Positions 12,401 through 21,095 of a DNA stretch of 64,000 bases are shown one piece after another. The DNA comes from Castor canadensis (Eukaryota > Chordata > Mammalia > Rodentia > Castoridae). The notes beneath the pieces were generated by a model that worked only from the letters and a program-made list of their open reading frames with translations, did not search any database and was not told where the DNA came from. The first letter of the stretch is position 1, and the number at the start of each line of letters is the position of its first letter. Both the position numbers and the translations under genes were made by a program. Location of the stretch: the NCBI RefSeq assembly GCF_047511655.1, contig NC_133386.1:171079146-171143145 (forward strand), read 5' to 3'.

Positions 12401-15400
12401 AATTGGATGTCTTTTTAGATTTTTTAATATCCTTCTATTTCACAGCATGTCATTAAACTTTTAAGTGCTGTATGTTATCTTTTCCCACATTGAACTGCAT
12501 TGAGGTATATGTGTGTGTGTTATGCTTCTCTAATTTTTGAAGGGGAAAGCCAGCATTGAGACCTGCCATGTTCAAAACAGGGAATAAAGAGATGGAATTG
12601 ATCATTTATTTGCTTACAGGTTTTCAATATGAATGCCCCAGTTCCTCCTGTTAATGAACCAGAAACTTTAAAACAGCAGAATCAGTATCAGGCCAGTTAC
12701 AACCAGAGCTTTTCTAGTCAACCTCACCAAGTGGAACAAACAGAGCTCCAGCAAGAACAGCTTCAAACAGGTAGGAAAATCAGTGACACTTTATTGGCTA
12801 CTTGGTTTCCAGCACAGTTATTGACAATATTAAAACAGCTTCTGCTTCAGACAAACCCAAGAGTTTCGTTTTAGTAGTACACCACATGAATTTTGCATTG
12901 CTTATCCTGCGTCAAATGGATTCCATAGTTGTGTGTGAAGTATGTGCAGTTCGGAGGCCTTAATATAGTATTTCCTTTGGTCACTGAGATTTTATGATAT
13001 ACCCATGAATTTTACTGTACTTAAACTTTTCATTTAAATTAGGGTAAACTTATAATTTCTAATTATTTTAGAGCCCACATGATACTTGGAAATAAGTAAT
13101 GAAGTTTAGAAGCAATAGGGAGTTGGATTGGTTCTAACTTGTGCATAAATCTTGTGAGTAAAATTGAATTATGTTTGAAACAAAATCCTTTTTGGCAAAC
13201 AAGGTCATAATTTTGCCAGTTAACATGTTATTTGTCACAGTAGTAAATGTAGGTAGAGATTTCTTAAATTTGTAAGACATAAAATGTCCTCTTTGGGTCT
13301 TTGGTTAATTCTTAGAAATTTAATTGGAATTGCACAACCAGCAAATTATTGCTAAAGTCATGGGAGTTCTTTAATTATACTAGACTGAATTAAAAACTAG
13401 CACTTTATAATTACCCAATTTCTGATATATAAGGATCAACATAGTAGATTTTCAGTGGTAAATTCTTATTTATTTTTATAGTACTCTATTCATGTGGAGG
13501 TTGAATCAGCCATAACCCGAGAAATTTGTCAGTTATGCTAGGCTCGGTTTCTAAATGATAAGACTGGGCTTCTTGTATTCAGTCATCTTTAACTACTTCA
13601 TTGCTGTGTATTCATAAGTTAATTGTGGAACCAGGCGTATTTGTAACCTTTAGATATTGTGCTTATATACTTAGGTTTTTACCTTATTTTTTTTTATAGA
13701 TGGCATGATAAAATTAATTACTTATCATTTGGCTTCCTTAATTTGGCCCATTGTCCCATTTGTGAGACATTTGAGGCTGCATAACCTTCTGTTACATTTC
13801 AAAATATCTATTACTCATAAAAATTGACTATAATATTCGTGTGTGTGTGTACTTTTTTTTTTCTTTTTTTGGTGGAATTGGGGATTTAACTCAGGACTTT
13901 GCTTACAAAGCACGTGCTCTACTGCTTGAGCCACACTTCCAGTCCATTTTGCTCTGGTTTGTTTTGAAGATTGGGGTCTTATGAACTGTTGGCTGGGGCT
14001 GGCATCAAACCTCAGTCCTCCTGATCACAGCCTCCCAAGTAGCTAGGATTATAGGTGTGAGCCACTCCCCTTTGACTACTCTTAGATTACTTTGTTCACT
14101 ATACAGTATTCAGAGTGATCATTTTAAAGTGTAAATCAGACATCTGTTTTATTTAGAACTTCCCATTACATTTTGGGAGTAGGTCCTTAACCTTGATTTC
14201 AAAGATCTTACATGATCTCTTTCCTGCCTTTGGCTTGTTACATCTTTCCATTTTCTCCTTTGTTTTGTATACTAGCTAAGTTCTCTCTTTCTTAGGGCTT
14301 TCACATCTCCTTTCATTTTTGTCTGACACATTGTCCACTGTTGTCAGCTTGCTGACAGTTTAAAGTTTATTCCATTGATGTTTGTATACCTTTCTTCTGT
14401 TTCTTAAAAAATATTAATATACTTTAATTGTCAAATTGTGTATATTTGCTGGGTGCTGGTGGCTCATGCCTGTAATGCTATAGCTACTCAGGAGGAAGAG
14501 ATGGGGAGGATTGAGGTTCAAAGCCAGCCCCAAGAAAGTAGCTGGAGAGACCCTATCTCGAAAATATCCAATACACAAAAGAGCTGGCTGAGTGGTTCAA
14601 GTGGTAGAGTGCCTGCCTTGCAAACTTGAGGCTCAGTACCACAACCAAAAAAAGGTGTGTATTTATGTATAATTTGATGTTTTGAAATATACTTTACAGA
14701 ATGGCAAAATTGTAATCAACATGTAGAATGTCAACTATTTTTGTGATGAGAACACAGAAATCTGTGAGTAATTCGCAAGCATATAATATACTGTTATTAA
14801 CTAGTTACCAGGTTTTTTTTTGGCAGGTGGGTGGTGGTAATGGGGGTTTTAATTTGGGGGCCTCAGGCTTATTTGGCAAGCAGTCTACCACTTTACCCAC
14901 ACTTTTGCTTTATTTTTTGGATAGGCTCTTGCACTTTTTGCCTAGGCCTGCCTTAGACTGCAGTCCTCCTACCTCCGGTTCCCAAGTTGCTGGGATTACA
15001 GGCATGAGCCCCCATATTGTGCTTAGTCCTAGTTCTTGCTTGACTGTTGCTCAGATACCACCTCACAGAGACCTCTGTTACTCATTCTTTTGGTGACTCA
15101 TTTATCTTTTTCATCTCATTAGAATAAAGCTTCCATATGGACACCAGTGTGCATTGGTAACTGGTCTATCTTTTGTGTCTAGGAAAGTGCCTGGCATGCT
15201 GTAGGCACTCTGATATTTACTGAATAAGTCAATGTATCTCATCATTCCACAATTTTTTTAAATTTCAAATTAGTATCTACTTAGGAAAAAACATAAAAAA
15301 GGGTCTTTTTTATGGACTTTTAAGTTTATATTTTATAAGCACTTAAGTAGGAAATAAAGATCGAGTTTTATTGATCAAGATTAATAAACTTCTTATTGAT

Positions 15401-18400
15401 AAAAGTGATTCAGTGCTGGGTATGGTAGGTGCACATCTGTAATCCCAGCATTAGGGAGACTGAAGCAGAAGTATCTTCAATTCAGGGCCCGCCTGAGCTA
15501 TATAGCAAGACCCTGTCTCAAAAAAGACAACGAGTTGAAGCTCCTGCTCTTTTTTAAAACTACTTCTACATGCATATGAATGTGCCTCCTCCCCTCACCT
15601 GAAATGAATTTAAAGCCTCACACTTCCCAAATTACCATTTGAGCCATACCACCAGACCTGAATGAACCTTTTAGACAGTAAATGTTATGTTTATTTGATA
15701 TTTGCTTTGTAATTTTAAATTTTGGGAATGCAATAAAAGGCAGTCTACACAGAATGATTATACCATGCGTAGTTTAGTTGATTTAAGTACTTCAAAAGGA
15801 GCCATTGCCCTATCCTCTTCCCTTTGTTGTAGGCGTGGTCCTTCTAGCTTCCAATGCACAAGAGAGTTGTAAAAACTAAGAATGTATTTGGAGTGTTGAG
15901 GATATAAGATAGGTCAAGTAACAATTTTCAAGAATTATAGAAGCTTTCTTTCCCCCAAAGTGGCAGATTTGGGCAGGCTAGCACCTGACCCATTGTTTGT
16001 GAGGTGTGTGTGCCTTCCTTTGTTCTGTTACCTCCTCACCTCTCCAAAAGATTTATAGTATCCTGGTTTCTTTTCTCCCTTGTGAATTTTAGACATTGAA
16101 GTCATGTCAGAATTGTGCCTCAGTATTTAATTTTTGAAAGTTTCAGTATTCTAGAAGTATTTTCATTATTGGAGCAGAGGGTGTTGGGAATAGCAAAATG
16201 TGAGCCTTCCAGAACTTTCCAATGGGTTGAATGCCAGTGTGAATACCATTTAACTGTCTTCTAAATTGCCTGTACTTGTCTTGTAAAACTAGGCATTAAG
16301 GCTATACATTGAAGGCATAGATTGTTTTAGCTATGTAATTGATGGCATATTTTGTCATATAGCTGTTGAGCTATGAGACATCATAGTTTTGTATGTTTCA
16401 TTAAGTACCGAGAGAAATTTGAAACCATAAGAAAACTTACTAGTGAGTTATAATGACAATTAAATGACACAAAAATGTTAATTTTACTGTTACCACATGT
16501 AAAGTTTTTTTTTTTTTTTTTTGGTACTGGGGTTTGAACCTCAGGGTCTGCACCTTGAGCCACTCCACCAGCCCTTTTTTGTGATGGGTTTTTTTGAGAT
16601 AGGGTCTCTTGAACTATTTGCCCCAGCTGGCTTTGAACAGTGATCCTCCTGAGTAACTAGGTTTACAGACACAAGTCATTGGTACCCAGCAAAATGTTCT
16701 TTTGCACATGGTTCACTGTGGGGAATGCTTTATTTATTTATTTTTTTTGCAGTACTGAAATTTGAACTCAGGACTTTGAGCACTTTCTAATTAGGCACTC
16801 GCTACCATTTGAGCCACACTTCCAGCCCATAAGTCCTTTGAATTATTGTGGAATCCTTGAGCTAAAAGGTAGATACTACTCAGAAGACAATTAATAGTAT
16901 GTATATGTAGCCTCTTCCAAGCCTTTGTTTGGCACGTGAAATTGTGGATCCTGCTTTCAAAGGTTTAGAATTATTGTTGGAGAAAAATTACCCACCCTTG
17001 GCTTAATCTATGGGTAGGAGAGAAAAAGGAACTTTACTGATGTGCATTTTTCACTGTTTGTTAATATACAAGTTTATGTAAAGATAGGACTAAGCTTTAA
17101 AGGACTGTAAAATATGCTTGCAGTAGAAAAGGTAGGAGAACAAAGGTAATGGCCTGTGTGTTTGTGTGTTTATGTATGTACAATATTTCTGTTTGTTTTC
17201 TTACTGTAGTGGTTGGCACTTACCATGGGTCTCAGGACCAGCCCCATCAAGTGTCTGGTAGCCACCAGCAGCCTCCTCAGCAGAACACTGGATTTCCTCG
17301 GAGCAGCCAGCCTTACTACAATAGTCGTGGTGTGTCTCGTGGAGGCTCCCGTGGTGCTAGAGGCTTGATGAATGGATACCGAGGCCCTGCCAATGGATTC
17401 AGAGGTAAATAAATATAAATAAAGCAAGCAAGTTCTTATGACCTTTTAGAATTTTACATTCTTTTCTGAATTGCACAACATATCATATGGTTTAATTAGT
17501 CTATTACATATAATTTTAACATTTAAGTATATTTTTATATAATTATTTAAATGAAAAAATTAGGAATTTGTTGTGAAATCAGTGTCTATTAGTATCTTCA
17601 GAAAGGATAACTGTTACATATTACTAGACATGGGGATTTCTTTGTTTTTGTGTACAGTCATAGTTGTGAAAATTTTATCATCTAAGGTAATTGGCATTTA
17701 CAGATACTAAAAAACATCGGATTAGGACAAGGAATTGGAAATTAGTTTGAATAACTATCATGGATTATAGTTTTCCTGTTCTTCCTTTCATCATTAATAA
17801 AGTAAAACTTCTTGTGAAGAAATTAATTTATTTTGTTGTCCTATATTTTAGGAGGATATGATGGTTACCGTCCTTCATTCTCTAACACTCCCAACAGTGG
17901 TTATACACAGTCTCAGTTCAGTGCTCCCCGGGACTATTCTGGCTATCAGCGGGTATGTAAATACAGGATGGATCTCAGTAACTAATTTGGGGTCCAATTT
18001 TGTTGTGTCTAAATATTTTGTCATAGAAAATGATGACTTCTGCTTTTCTTAGCACTCAATACAGATAATCAGTAAAGTCTGTTAAAAATGATCTTGAGCA
18101 GAGAAATATATTTCATTGAATGTTCTTGAGCTTAATAGAAATTAAATACAGAATAACTTTTAACTATAATATACTGAAATGTCTGAAAGAATAAGGAATT
18201 TTATATTCTGCAGGTGTTAGAGACTAGAGATAGATGGCTAAAGCATTTTTTTAAAGTACTAGTTCTTTTCAGTACTAACCAGCGTGTCTTTTAGGATGGA
18301 TATCAGCAGAATTTCAAGCGTGGCTCTGGGCAGAGTGGACCACGGGGAGCCCCACGAGGTAATATTTTGTGGTGGTGATCCTAGCTCTAAGTGGAGCTTC

Positions 18401-19961
18401 TGTTCTGGCCTTGGACGAGCTGTTCATAGTCTACATGTAGGTTACATGTTAGGAGTACATTTATCTTTTCCAGTCGTGTTGCTAGGGATTAAATGAAATG
18501 CTGTTTCTAAAACTTAAATCTTGAATCCAAATTTTAATTTTTGAATGACTTACCCTGTTAATATATAAACTGTCTTGAAAACCAGAACATTTTCTTTTCC
18601 TCAGAAAAAGTGTTTTTCCAACTGGGAATTAATAATTTTTCAGGTCCTAAAACCTGTTAAATGTTTTTAGGAAGTACTTATTGAAACATTTTTGTAAGAC
18701 ATTTTTGGGATGAAATTGAACATTTATATAAATTTATTATCCTCTTTAATTTTTGAAACATGCATATTATATTTTAGAATCAGAAACCCTTTAAATGGCC
18801 ATATAAGCCATAGTTACATATAGAGAACCATTTAGAAGCAATACAACTAATTCAAATTCGCATACCTTCTTGGACCACTGTCAGTGATCTAAATACCAGT
18901 TATTTCTGACTTTTAAGCAGAATCCCCGAATCTTAGTAACTTACTGAATTTTTAAAAATAGGTTTAAGAGGTTTTTTTTTGTTTTTTTTTTTAACTATTG
19001 GAAAGCTACTTCCTATTTTGAGCAGGAAGTTAGCTTATTTAACAGTTAGAGCTAGCATTTCATATAATCTGAAGTTCTAAATGGTTCTCTGATTTGAGGG
19101 AGGTTAAAGAATAGGTGTCCTCTAGTTATTGGCCATAACATGTATAAAATGTATATTAAGGAGAAATTACAAAGTACTTTGATTTGAATGCTAGTAGCAG
19201 TTGGCCAGCAGAAAGGTACATTTTTTTTTTTATGAATCATTTGGGAATTACTGACTTGACTAGACATATAAAAGGTACTTGCATGTGAATGTGGGTTATG
19301 TTCTTCTTTCCCACCTTGTAGCATATTCTATGAAAGTTGAGTTAATTGATAGCTAAAAAAAATCTGTTTTAACAGCATGTAAAAAGTTACTATATGTGTT
19401 ATAAGTCAATATACAATTTTGAATGTTATGTAGTTTTTTTTAACAGTGTAGGTGTTAAGGTCTGTTTTCATTCTGGTGCTTTTATTAATTTTGATAGTAT
19501 GATGTTACTACTGAAATGTAAGCTAGAGTGTACACTAGAATGTAAGCTCCATGAGAGCAGGTAACTTGTCTGTCTTCATTGCTGTATCTATTCCCAACGC
19601 CTGATAACAGTGCCTGGCACATAGTAGGCACTCAATAAATACTTGTTGAATGAATGAGTACTGGTGGAATACTCCATTAGCTCTACTCTTCTTTTAGCTA
19701 GAGAACTTGAGCAAATTTGCACATGACAAACAAACTTCCAGGACAGGTGAACCTTGAACACTGAAGAAATGACCTCTTAAACCTAATTATGTGCTGACAA
19801 GCTGCCTACATGCTTCTTGACTTCAGATGAAAATCTGCTTGAAGGCAAAACAAGTAATATTTGAAAGAAAAATCAAATGCCATTTTTGTCTTCTAGGTCG
19901 TGGAGGGCCCCCAAGACCCAACAGAGGGATGCCGCAAATGAACACTCAGCAAGTGAATTAA
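3209..19961 (+). CDS. CAPRIN1: CAPRIN1 (cell cycle-associated protein 1, cytoplasmic RNA-granule scaffold), 5'-partial, 15 exons
   Basis: Join of 3209-3447, 3543-3625, 4805-4942, 6278-6330, 6407-6493, 8384-8539, 8632-8740, 10602-10663, 10954-11064, 11187-11336, 12620-12770, 17210-17404, 17852-17952, 18295-18358 and 19897-19961. The join has 1,764 nt, giving 587 residues plus TAA. Adding the 122 upstream human residues gives 709, the human length. What is seen: the helical dimerisation region (123-250), an acidic stretch (EEEE), the GPYNFIQ/DSMLDF G3BP1-binding segment (368-380), a Gln/Pro/Ser-rich low-complexity region, and a C-terminal RGG/GYRG/RGSG region. From family knowledge: CAPRIN1 binds G3BP1/2, FMRP and mRNAs (for example c-Myc, cyclin D2) and promotes stress-granule condensation in the cytoplasm. 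No frameshift or in-frame stop was found; the gene looks functional and strongly conserved. The identification is secure; exon edges are by eye. Confidence 0.96.
3543..3625 (+). CDS. CAPRIN1: CAPRIN1 coding exon, residues 202-230
   Basis: Encodes LNEQYEHASIHLWDLLEGKE…CGTT. Acceptor TTATTATAAG, donor CCT|GTGAGT. The Tyr230 codon is split T|AT across the next intron (3626-4804). That intron carries a poly-T tract (~3766-3784), an LTR-like fragment and a SINE. Confidence 0.95.
3895..4240 (-). repeat. MaLR-like LTR fragment
   Basis: Reverse-oriented text (ATGTGGCTTACAGTTGGAGA…GGTGAGGCAGAACATTGTG…GCAAAGCTGCTCACCTCA) resembles rodent MaLR LTRs in antisense. No retroviral genes are present. An open frame at 3963-4151 is just this repeat. 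The family assignment is tentative. Confidence 0.4.
4478..4622 (+). repeat. B1-dID-like SINE, 5' truncated
   Basis: End of the B1 unit (CCCTATCTTGAAAAAACCCA), then the ID unit (GGAGTGGCTCAAGTGGTATG, AGGCCCTGAGTTCACATCCC) and an A-rich tail. Confidence 0.85.
4805..4942 (+). CDS. CAPRIN1: CAPRIN1 coding exon, residues 230-276
   Basis: Encodes KALKEIVERVFQSNYFDSTH then NHQNGLCEEEEVASAPTVED, the end of the dimerisation/FMRP-binding region and the start of the acidic segment. Donor GCCG|GTGAGT. The following intron (4943-6277) holds a MIR and a SINE fragment; 5641-5999 shows nothing recognisable. Confidence 0.95.
5448..5640 (+). repeat. MIR SINE
   Basis: Degenerate MIR: GCATTAAACTTTGGGCAAGT, then CCCCAGGTTCCCCATTTAGA and GCAGAGCTTGGTACACTTCA. 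Confidence 0.65.
6000..6108 (-). repeat. ID-like SINE with partial B1
   Basis: Reverse ID unit (TACTGGGTTTGGAACTCAGG, CACCACTTGAGCCGTACCCC) followed by a short B1 end. Confidence 0.75.
6278..6330 (+). CDS. CAPRIN1: CAPRIN1 coding exon, residues 276-293
   Basis: Short acidic exon encoding (E)PEPAEEYTEQSEVESTE. Acceptor CTCTTAG, donor GAG|GTATAT. It continues the Glu-rich segment between the dimerisation domain and the G3BP-binding motif. The following intron is only 76 nt (6331-6406). Confidence 0.93.
6407..6493 (+). CDS. CAPRIN1: CAPRIN1 coding exon, residues 294-322
   Basis: In-phase exon of 29 codons: YVNRQFMAETQFSSGEKEQV then DEWTVETVE. Acceptor TTTGCAG, donor GAG|GTAAGA. The next intron (6494-8383) has a trimeric SINE and a MIR trace; 6870-8030 is otherwise featureless. 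Confidence 0.95.
6553..6868 (-). repeat. Trimeric SINE (ID + B1 + B1, reversed)
   Basis: Three units in reverse order. The ID unit (GTACTGGAGTTTGGAATTCA) comes first. A B1 unit then ends at about 6745 (CCACCATGATGCCTGGC). A second B1 unit (GAGATAGGGTCTCAATAACT … GGCATTATAGGCATATGCAA) follows. Its length of about 316 bp matches the forward-oriented trimers elsewhere in the window. Confidence 0.75.
8035..8115 (-). repeat. MIR fragment
   Basis: AATAGCCAACACTTGTTGAT…TAAATACCAGGTACTGAGAT resembles the reversed 3' part of MIR. Confidence 0.5.
8384..8539 (+). CDS. CAPRIN1: CAPRIN1 coding exon, residues 323-374
   Basis: In-phase, 52 codons, from VVNSLQQQPQTASPSVPEPH to LMAQMQGPYNFIQ. The last residues (Y370-N371-F372-I373-Q374) begin the short linear motif that family knowledge assigns to binding the NTF2-like domain of G3BP1. 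Donor CAG|GTAAGT. The motif continues across a short intron (8540-8631). Confidence 0.96.
8632..8740 (+). CDS. CAPRIN1: CAPRIN1 coding exon, residues 375-411
   Basis: Encodes DSMLDFENQTLDPAIVSAQP then MNPTQNMDMPQLVCPP. D375-F380 completes the G3BP-binding segment. The Val411 codon is split G|TT. Donor CCAG|GTTAGT is slightly weak. The next intron (8741-10601) carries an old L1 3' fragment (~8860-9140) and a SINE; 9140-10200 shows nothing recognisable. Confidence 0.95.
8860..9140 (-). repeat. Old L1 (L1M-type) 3' end fragment
   Basis: GATATGTAGAAAAATGCATG, CTCAGATCAAGAAATGAATC and CTCTGGGGTGATTATTTACT resemble the antisense of a mammalian L1M 3' UTR. Highly diverged. Confidence 0.5.
10219..10475 (-). 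repeat. B1-dID-like SINE
   Basis: Reverse ID unit (GTACTGGAGTTTGAACTCAG, CTACCACTTGAGCCACACCC) followed by a diverged B1 unit (GAGATGGGATCTCAAACTTT). Confidence 0.75.
10602..10663 (+). CDS. CAPRIN1: CAPRIN1 coding exon, residues 411-431
   Basis: Encodes (V)HSESRLAQPSQVPVQPEATQ. Acceptor TTTTTGCAG, donor CAG|GTAAGA. Start of the Gln/Pro-rich disordered region. An open frame that runs through from upstream to 10942 is intron read-through. Confidence 0.94.
10954..11064 (+). CDS. CAPRIN1: CAPRIN1 coding exon, residues 432-468
   Basis: In-phase, 37 codons: VPLVSSTSEGYTASQPLYQP then SHASEQRPQKEPIDQIQ. Acceptor TGTGTAG, donor CAG|GTAAGT. Disordered, Ser/Gln-rich. Confidence 0.95.
11187..11336 (+). 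CDS. CAPRIN1: CAPRIN1 coding exon, residues 469-518
   Basis: In-phase, 50 codons: ATISLNTDQTTASSSLPAAS through GINVNAAPFQSMQT. Acceptor TGTTTAG, donor ACG|GTAAGC. The following intron (11337-12619) contains a GT run, a B1, two ID units, an old L1 trace and a young L1 3' end. Confidence 0.95.
11425..11452 (+). repeat. (GT)n/(AC)n microsatellite
   Basis: About seven GT units followed by ACACACATACAC, leading directly into the poly-T tail of the reverse B1. Confidence 0.85.
11455..11565 (-). repeat. B1-like SINE
   Basis: Reverse B1 with poly-T tail, GAGACAGCTCTGTGTAGTTG, CTCAGCCTCCTGAGTGCTGA and GATTACAGGTGTGTGCCTC. Confidence 0.85.
11640..11780 (-). repeat. Old L1 fragment
   Basis: CATAACAAAGTAGTAGAATA…CGTCCATGTAATCATAACCT looks like a diverged antisense L1M 3' UTR. 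Tentative. Confidence 0.4.
11811..11890 (-). repeat. ID-like SINE
   Basis: Reverse ID unit: GATACTACGGTTTGAACATA, CTTGCTAGGCAGGCGCTCTA. Confidence 0.8.
11988..12071 (-). repeat. ID-like SINE
   Basis: Reverse ID unit: GGTACTGGGGTTTGAACTCA, CTACCACTTGAGCTATGTCA. About 100 bp from the previous copy. Confidence 0.85.
12277..12400 (-). mobile_element. L1 3' end, severely 5'-truncated
   Basis: A poly-T run at 12277-12293 (reverse poly-A) is followed by ATATGTGCATACAAGGCTTG, TCATTTCTCCCCCC and a C-rich run. The order matches the 3' end of the 2.6-kb L1 at 40014-42592. It shares the variant CAAGCCTTGTATGCACATAT (reverse) with the 73-bp copy at 34062. Confidence 0.8.
12620..12770 (+). CDS. CAPRIN1: CAPRIN1 coding exon, residues 519-569
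   Basis: Encodes VFNMNAPVPPVNEPETLKQQ then NQYQASYNQSFSSQPHQVEQ…QLQT. Acceptor TGCTTACAG, donor ACAG|GTAGGA; Val569 is split G|TG. Gln-rich low complexity. The 4.4-kb intron that follows (12771-17209) holds an L2 split by SINEs; 12780-13840 and 15680-16500 show no recognisable element. Confidence 0.95.
13852..14070 (-). repeat. B1-dID-like SINE
   Basis: Poly-T tail, reverse ID unit (GCACGTGCTCTACTGCTTGA) and reverse B1 unit (CTCCCAAGTAGCTAGGATTA). Confidence 0.85.
14446..14655 (+). repeat. B1-dID-like SINE, full dimer
   Basis: Well-preserved forward dimer: GCTGGGTGCTGGTGGCTCAT, GAGACCCTATCTCGAAAATA, GTTCAAGTGGTAGAGTGCCT and an A-rich tail. A good reference for the dimer in this genome. Confidence 0.9.
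14812..15025 (-). repeat. B1-dID-like SINE
   Basis: Reverse ID unit (diverged, GGCAAGCAGTCTACCACTTT) plus reverse B1 (GTTGCTGGGATTACAGGCAT). Confidence 0.75.
15413..15531 (+). repeat. B1-like SINE
   Basis: Forward B1: GTGCACATCTGTAATCCCAG, GCAAGACCCTGTCTCAAAAA. Confidence 0.85.
16506..16690 (-). repeat. B1-dID-like SINE
   Basis: Poly-T, reverse ID unit with an internal deletion (GGTACTGGGGTTTGAACCTC, TTGAGCCACTCCACCAGCCC), then reverse B1 (GAGATAGGGTCTCTTGAACT). Confidence 0.88.
16733..16829 (-). repeat. ID-like SINE
   Basis: Reverse ID unit: TACTGAAATTTGAACTCAGG, TACCATTTGAGCCACACTTC. Confidence 0.8.
17210..17404 (+). CDS. CAPRIN1: CAPRIN1 coding exon, residues 569-634 (RGG region)
   Basis: Encodes (V)VGTYHGSQDQPHQVSGSHQQ then PPQQNTGFPRSSQPYYNSRG and VSRGGSRGARGLMNGYRGPA. 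Arg/Gly motifs (RGVSRGG, SRGARG, GYRG, GFRG) form the first part of the RNA-binding, phase-separating C-terminus. Gly634 is split G|GA. Acceptor TTACTGTAG, donor AGAG|GTAAAT. Confidence 0.96.
17852..17952 (+). CDS. CAPRIN1: CAPRIN1 coding exon, residues 634-667
   Basis: Encodes GGYDGYRPSFSNTPNSGYTQ then SQFSAPRDYSGYQR: Tyr/Gly-rich, typical of a phase-separating region. Acceptor CTATATTTTAG, donor CGG|GTATGT. Bases 17405-17851 are intron with nothing recognised. Confidence 0.95.
18295..18358 (+). CDS. CAPRIN1: CAPRIN1 coding exon, residues 668-689 (penultimate)
   Basis: Encodes DGYQQNFKRGSGQSGPRGAP then R and the first base of Gly689. Acceptor TCTTTTAG, donor CGAG|GTAATA, which is weak. Using the donor joins to 19897. 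Ignoring it gives the short isoform listed next. Confidence 0.94.
18295..18378 (+). CDS. CAPRIN1: CAPRIN1 alternative terminal exon (…PRGNILWW stop)
   Basis: If the donor at 18359 is not used, translation continues for G-N-I-L-W-W and stops at TGA 18376-18378. That gives a 694-residue protein that lacks the final RGG segment (RGRGGPPRPNRG). The annotated human short isoform, as I remember it, has the same length and the same NILWW ending, so this is probably a conserved isoform and not chance. A possible weak poly-A signal, ATTAAA, lies at 18488-18493. Confidence 0.75.
   Translation, partial: DGYQQNFKRGSGQSGPRGAPRGNILWW
18379..19896 (+). other. CAPRIN1: Last CAPRIN1 intron / short-isoform 3' UTR
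   Basis: Intron for the long isoform and 3' UTR candidate for the short one. It is AT-rich with no SINE until an L2 3' end at 19520-19660. The absence of young SINEs over about 1.1 kb stands out here and could mean constraint. Confidence 0.6.
19520..19660 (+). repeat. L2 LINE 3' end
   Basis: Clear L2 tail: GTAAGCTCCATGAGAGCAGG, CAGTGCCTGGCACATAGTAG, CACTCAATAAATACTTGTTG, AATGAATGAG. Confidence 0.9.
19897..19961 (+). CDS. CAPRIN1: CAPRIN1 last coding exon, residues 689-709 and stop
   Basis: Encodes (G)RGGPPRPNRGMPQMNTQQVN then TAA (19959-19961). Acceptor GTCTTCTAG. It supplies the last RGG box. The 3' UTR follows directly. Confidence 0.96.
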
Positions 19962-21095
19962 TCTGATTCACAGGATTATGTTTAATCGCCAAAAACACAC
20001 TGGCCAGTGTACCATAATATGTTACCAGAAGAGTTATTATCTATTTGTTCTCCCTTTCAGGAAACTTATTGTAAAGGGACTGTTTTCATCCCATAAAGAC
20101 AGGACTACAATTGCCAGCTTTATATTACCTGGATATGGAAGGAAACTATTTTTGCTCTGCATGTTCTGTCCTAAGCGTCATCTTGAGCCTTGCACATGAC
20201 ACTCAGATTCCTCACCCTTGCTTAGGAGTAAACATAATATACTTTGGGGGTGAAAATATCTCCATAGTTTTTTGAAGTGGCTTGAAAAAGAAAAAGTTTG
20301 ACTTTTTGACATTGGTTTAAAAAAAAAAAATCGGTCCTAGAGTTACTCAATGGTAATTGAAAAAACTGAAAACATTTTCCTTGAAAGGAAGATGGAAGGA
20401 GTGGGGTATATATGGTTTGGCAGAACAACTGCATTTCACAGCTTTTCCAGTTAAATTGGAGTACTGAACGTTTAGATACATACCAAATTGTGCATGCGTC
20501 CTTAATCACACATGTAAGGCTGGGAGCTTTGACAGCACTGTTCATCTGGCCAAATGATTGTGATTAAAAACACATGTAAGTTGCTTTTTAACAGCTGATA
20601 CTGTATAAAAGCCAAAATACAAATTAGGCTTTGATTGGCACTTCTTGAAAATATGCAACAAATAATGGGATATAATCTGGATGGGCTGCTTCTATACTTA
20701 ATGTGAAGTATTTAGATACCTTTTGAACACTTAACAATTTCTTTGTCACAATGACTTTCGTAAGGATTGGTATTGTATATCATTCCTTATGATATGTGCA
20801 TTGTCATCACTAATCCTTGGATCTTTGCTGTATTGTCACCTAAACTGGTACAGGTACTGATGAAAACATCTTAATGGATAATCATAACACTCTTGGTCAC
20901 AGTTTTTCCTGCAGCTTAAAAGTTCTTTAAAGAAAAAAGATATCAAACGCCTGCTGCTACCACCCTTTTAAATTGCTATCTTTTGAAAAGCACCAGTATG
21001 TGTTTTAGATTGATTTCCCTGTTTTAGGGAAATGACAAGTAGCTTCAGTTCTGATGGTATAAACAAAACAAATAAAACATGTTTATAAAAGTTGT
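19962..21095 (+). other. CAPRIN1: CAPRIN1 3' UTR (proximal)
   Basis: Non-coding, AT-rich, free of SINEs, about 1.13 kb from the stop to the first strong poly-A signal. Several small open frames on both strands (for example 19978-20199) have no homology I recognise and are not genes. Confidence 0.8.
21071..21076 (+). terminator. CAPRIN1: Poly-A signal AATAAA, proximal
   Basis: AATAAA within AACAAAACAAATAAAACATG. A GU-rich stretch (CTGGTGTTC) lies about 25-35 nt downstream, so cleavage is likely near 21090-21100. Confidence 0.75.

Larger units (their letters stand above)
14090..15240 (+). repeat. L2 LINE 3' end, split by two SINEs
   Basis: L2-like text appears at about 14100-14420 (CTTTCCTGCCTTTGGCTTGT…CTTTCACATCTCCTTTCATT). 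It resumes at about 15030-15240 (GACCTCTGTTACTCATTC…GAAAGTGCCTGGCATGCTGT, GGCACTCTGATATTTACTGA). The SINEs at 14446-14655 and 14812-15025 separate the pieces. Confidence 0.6.
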
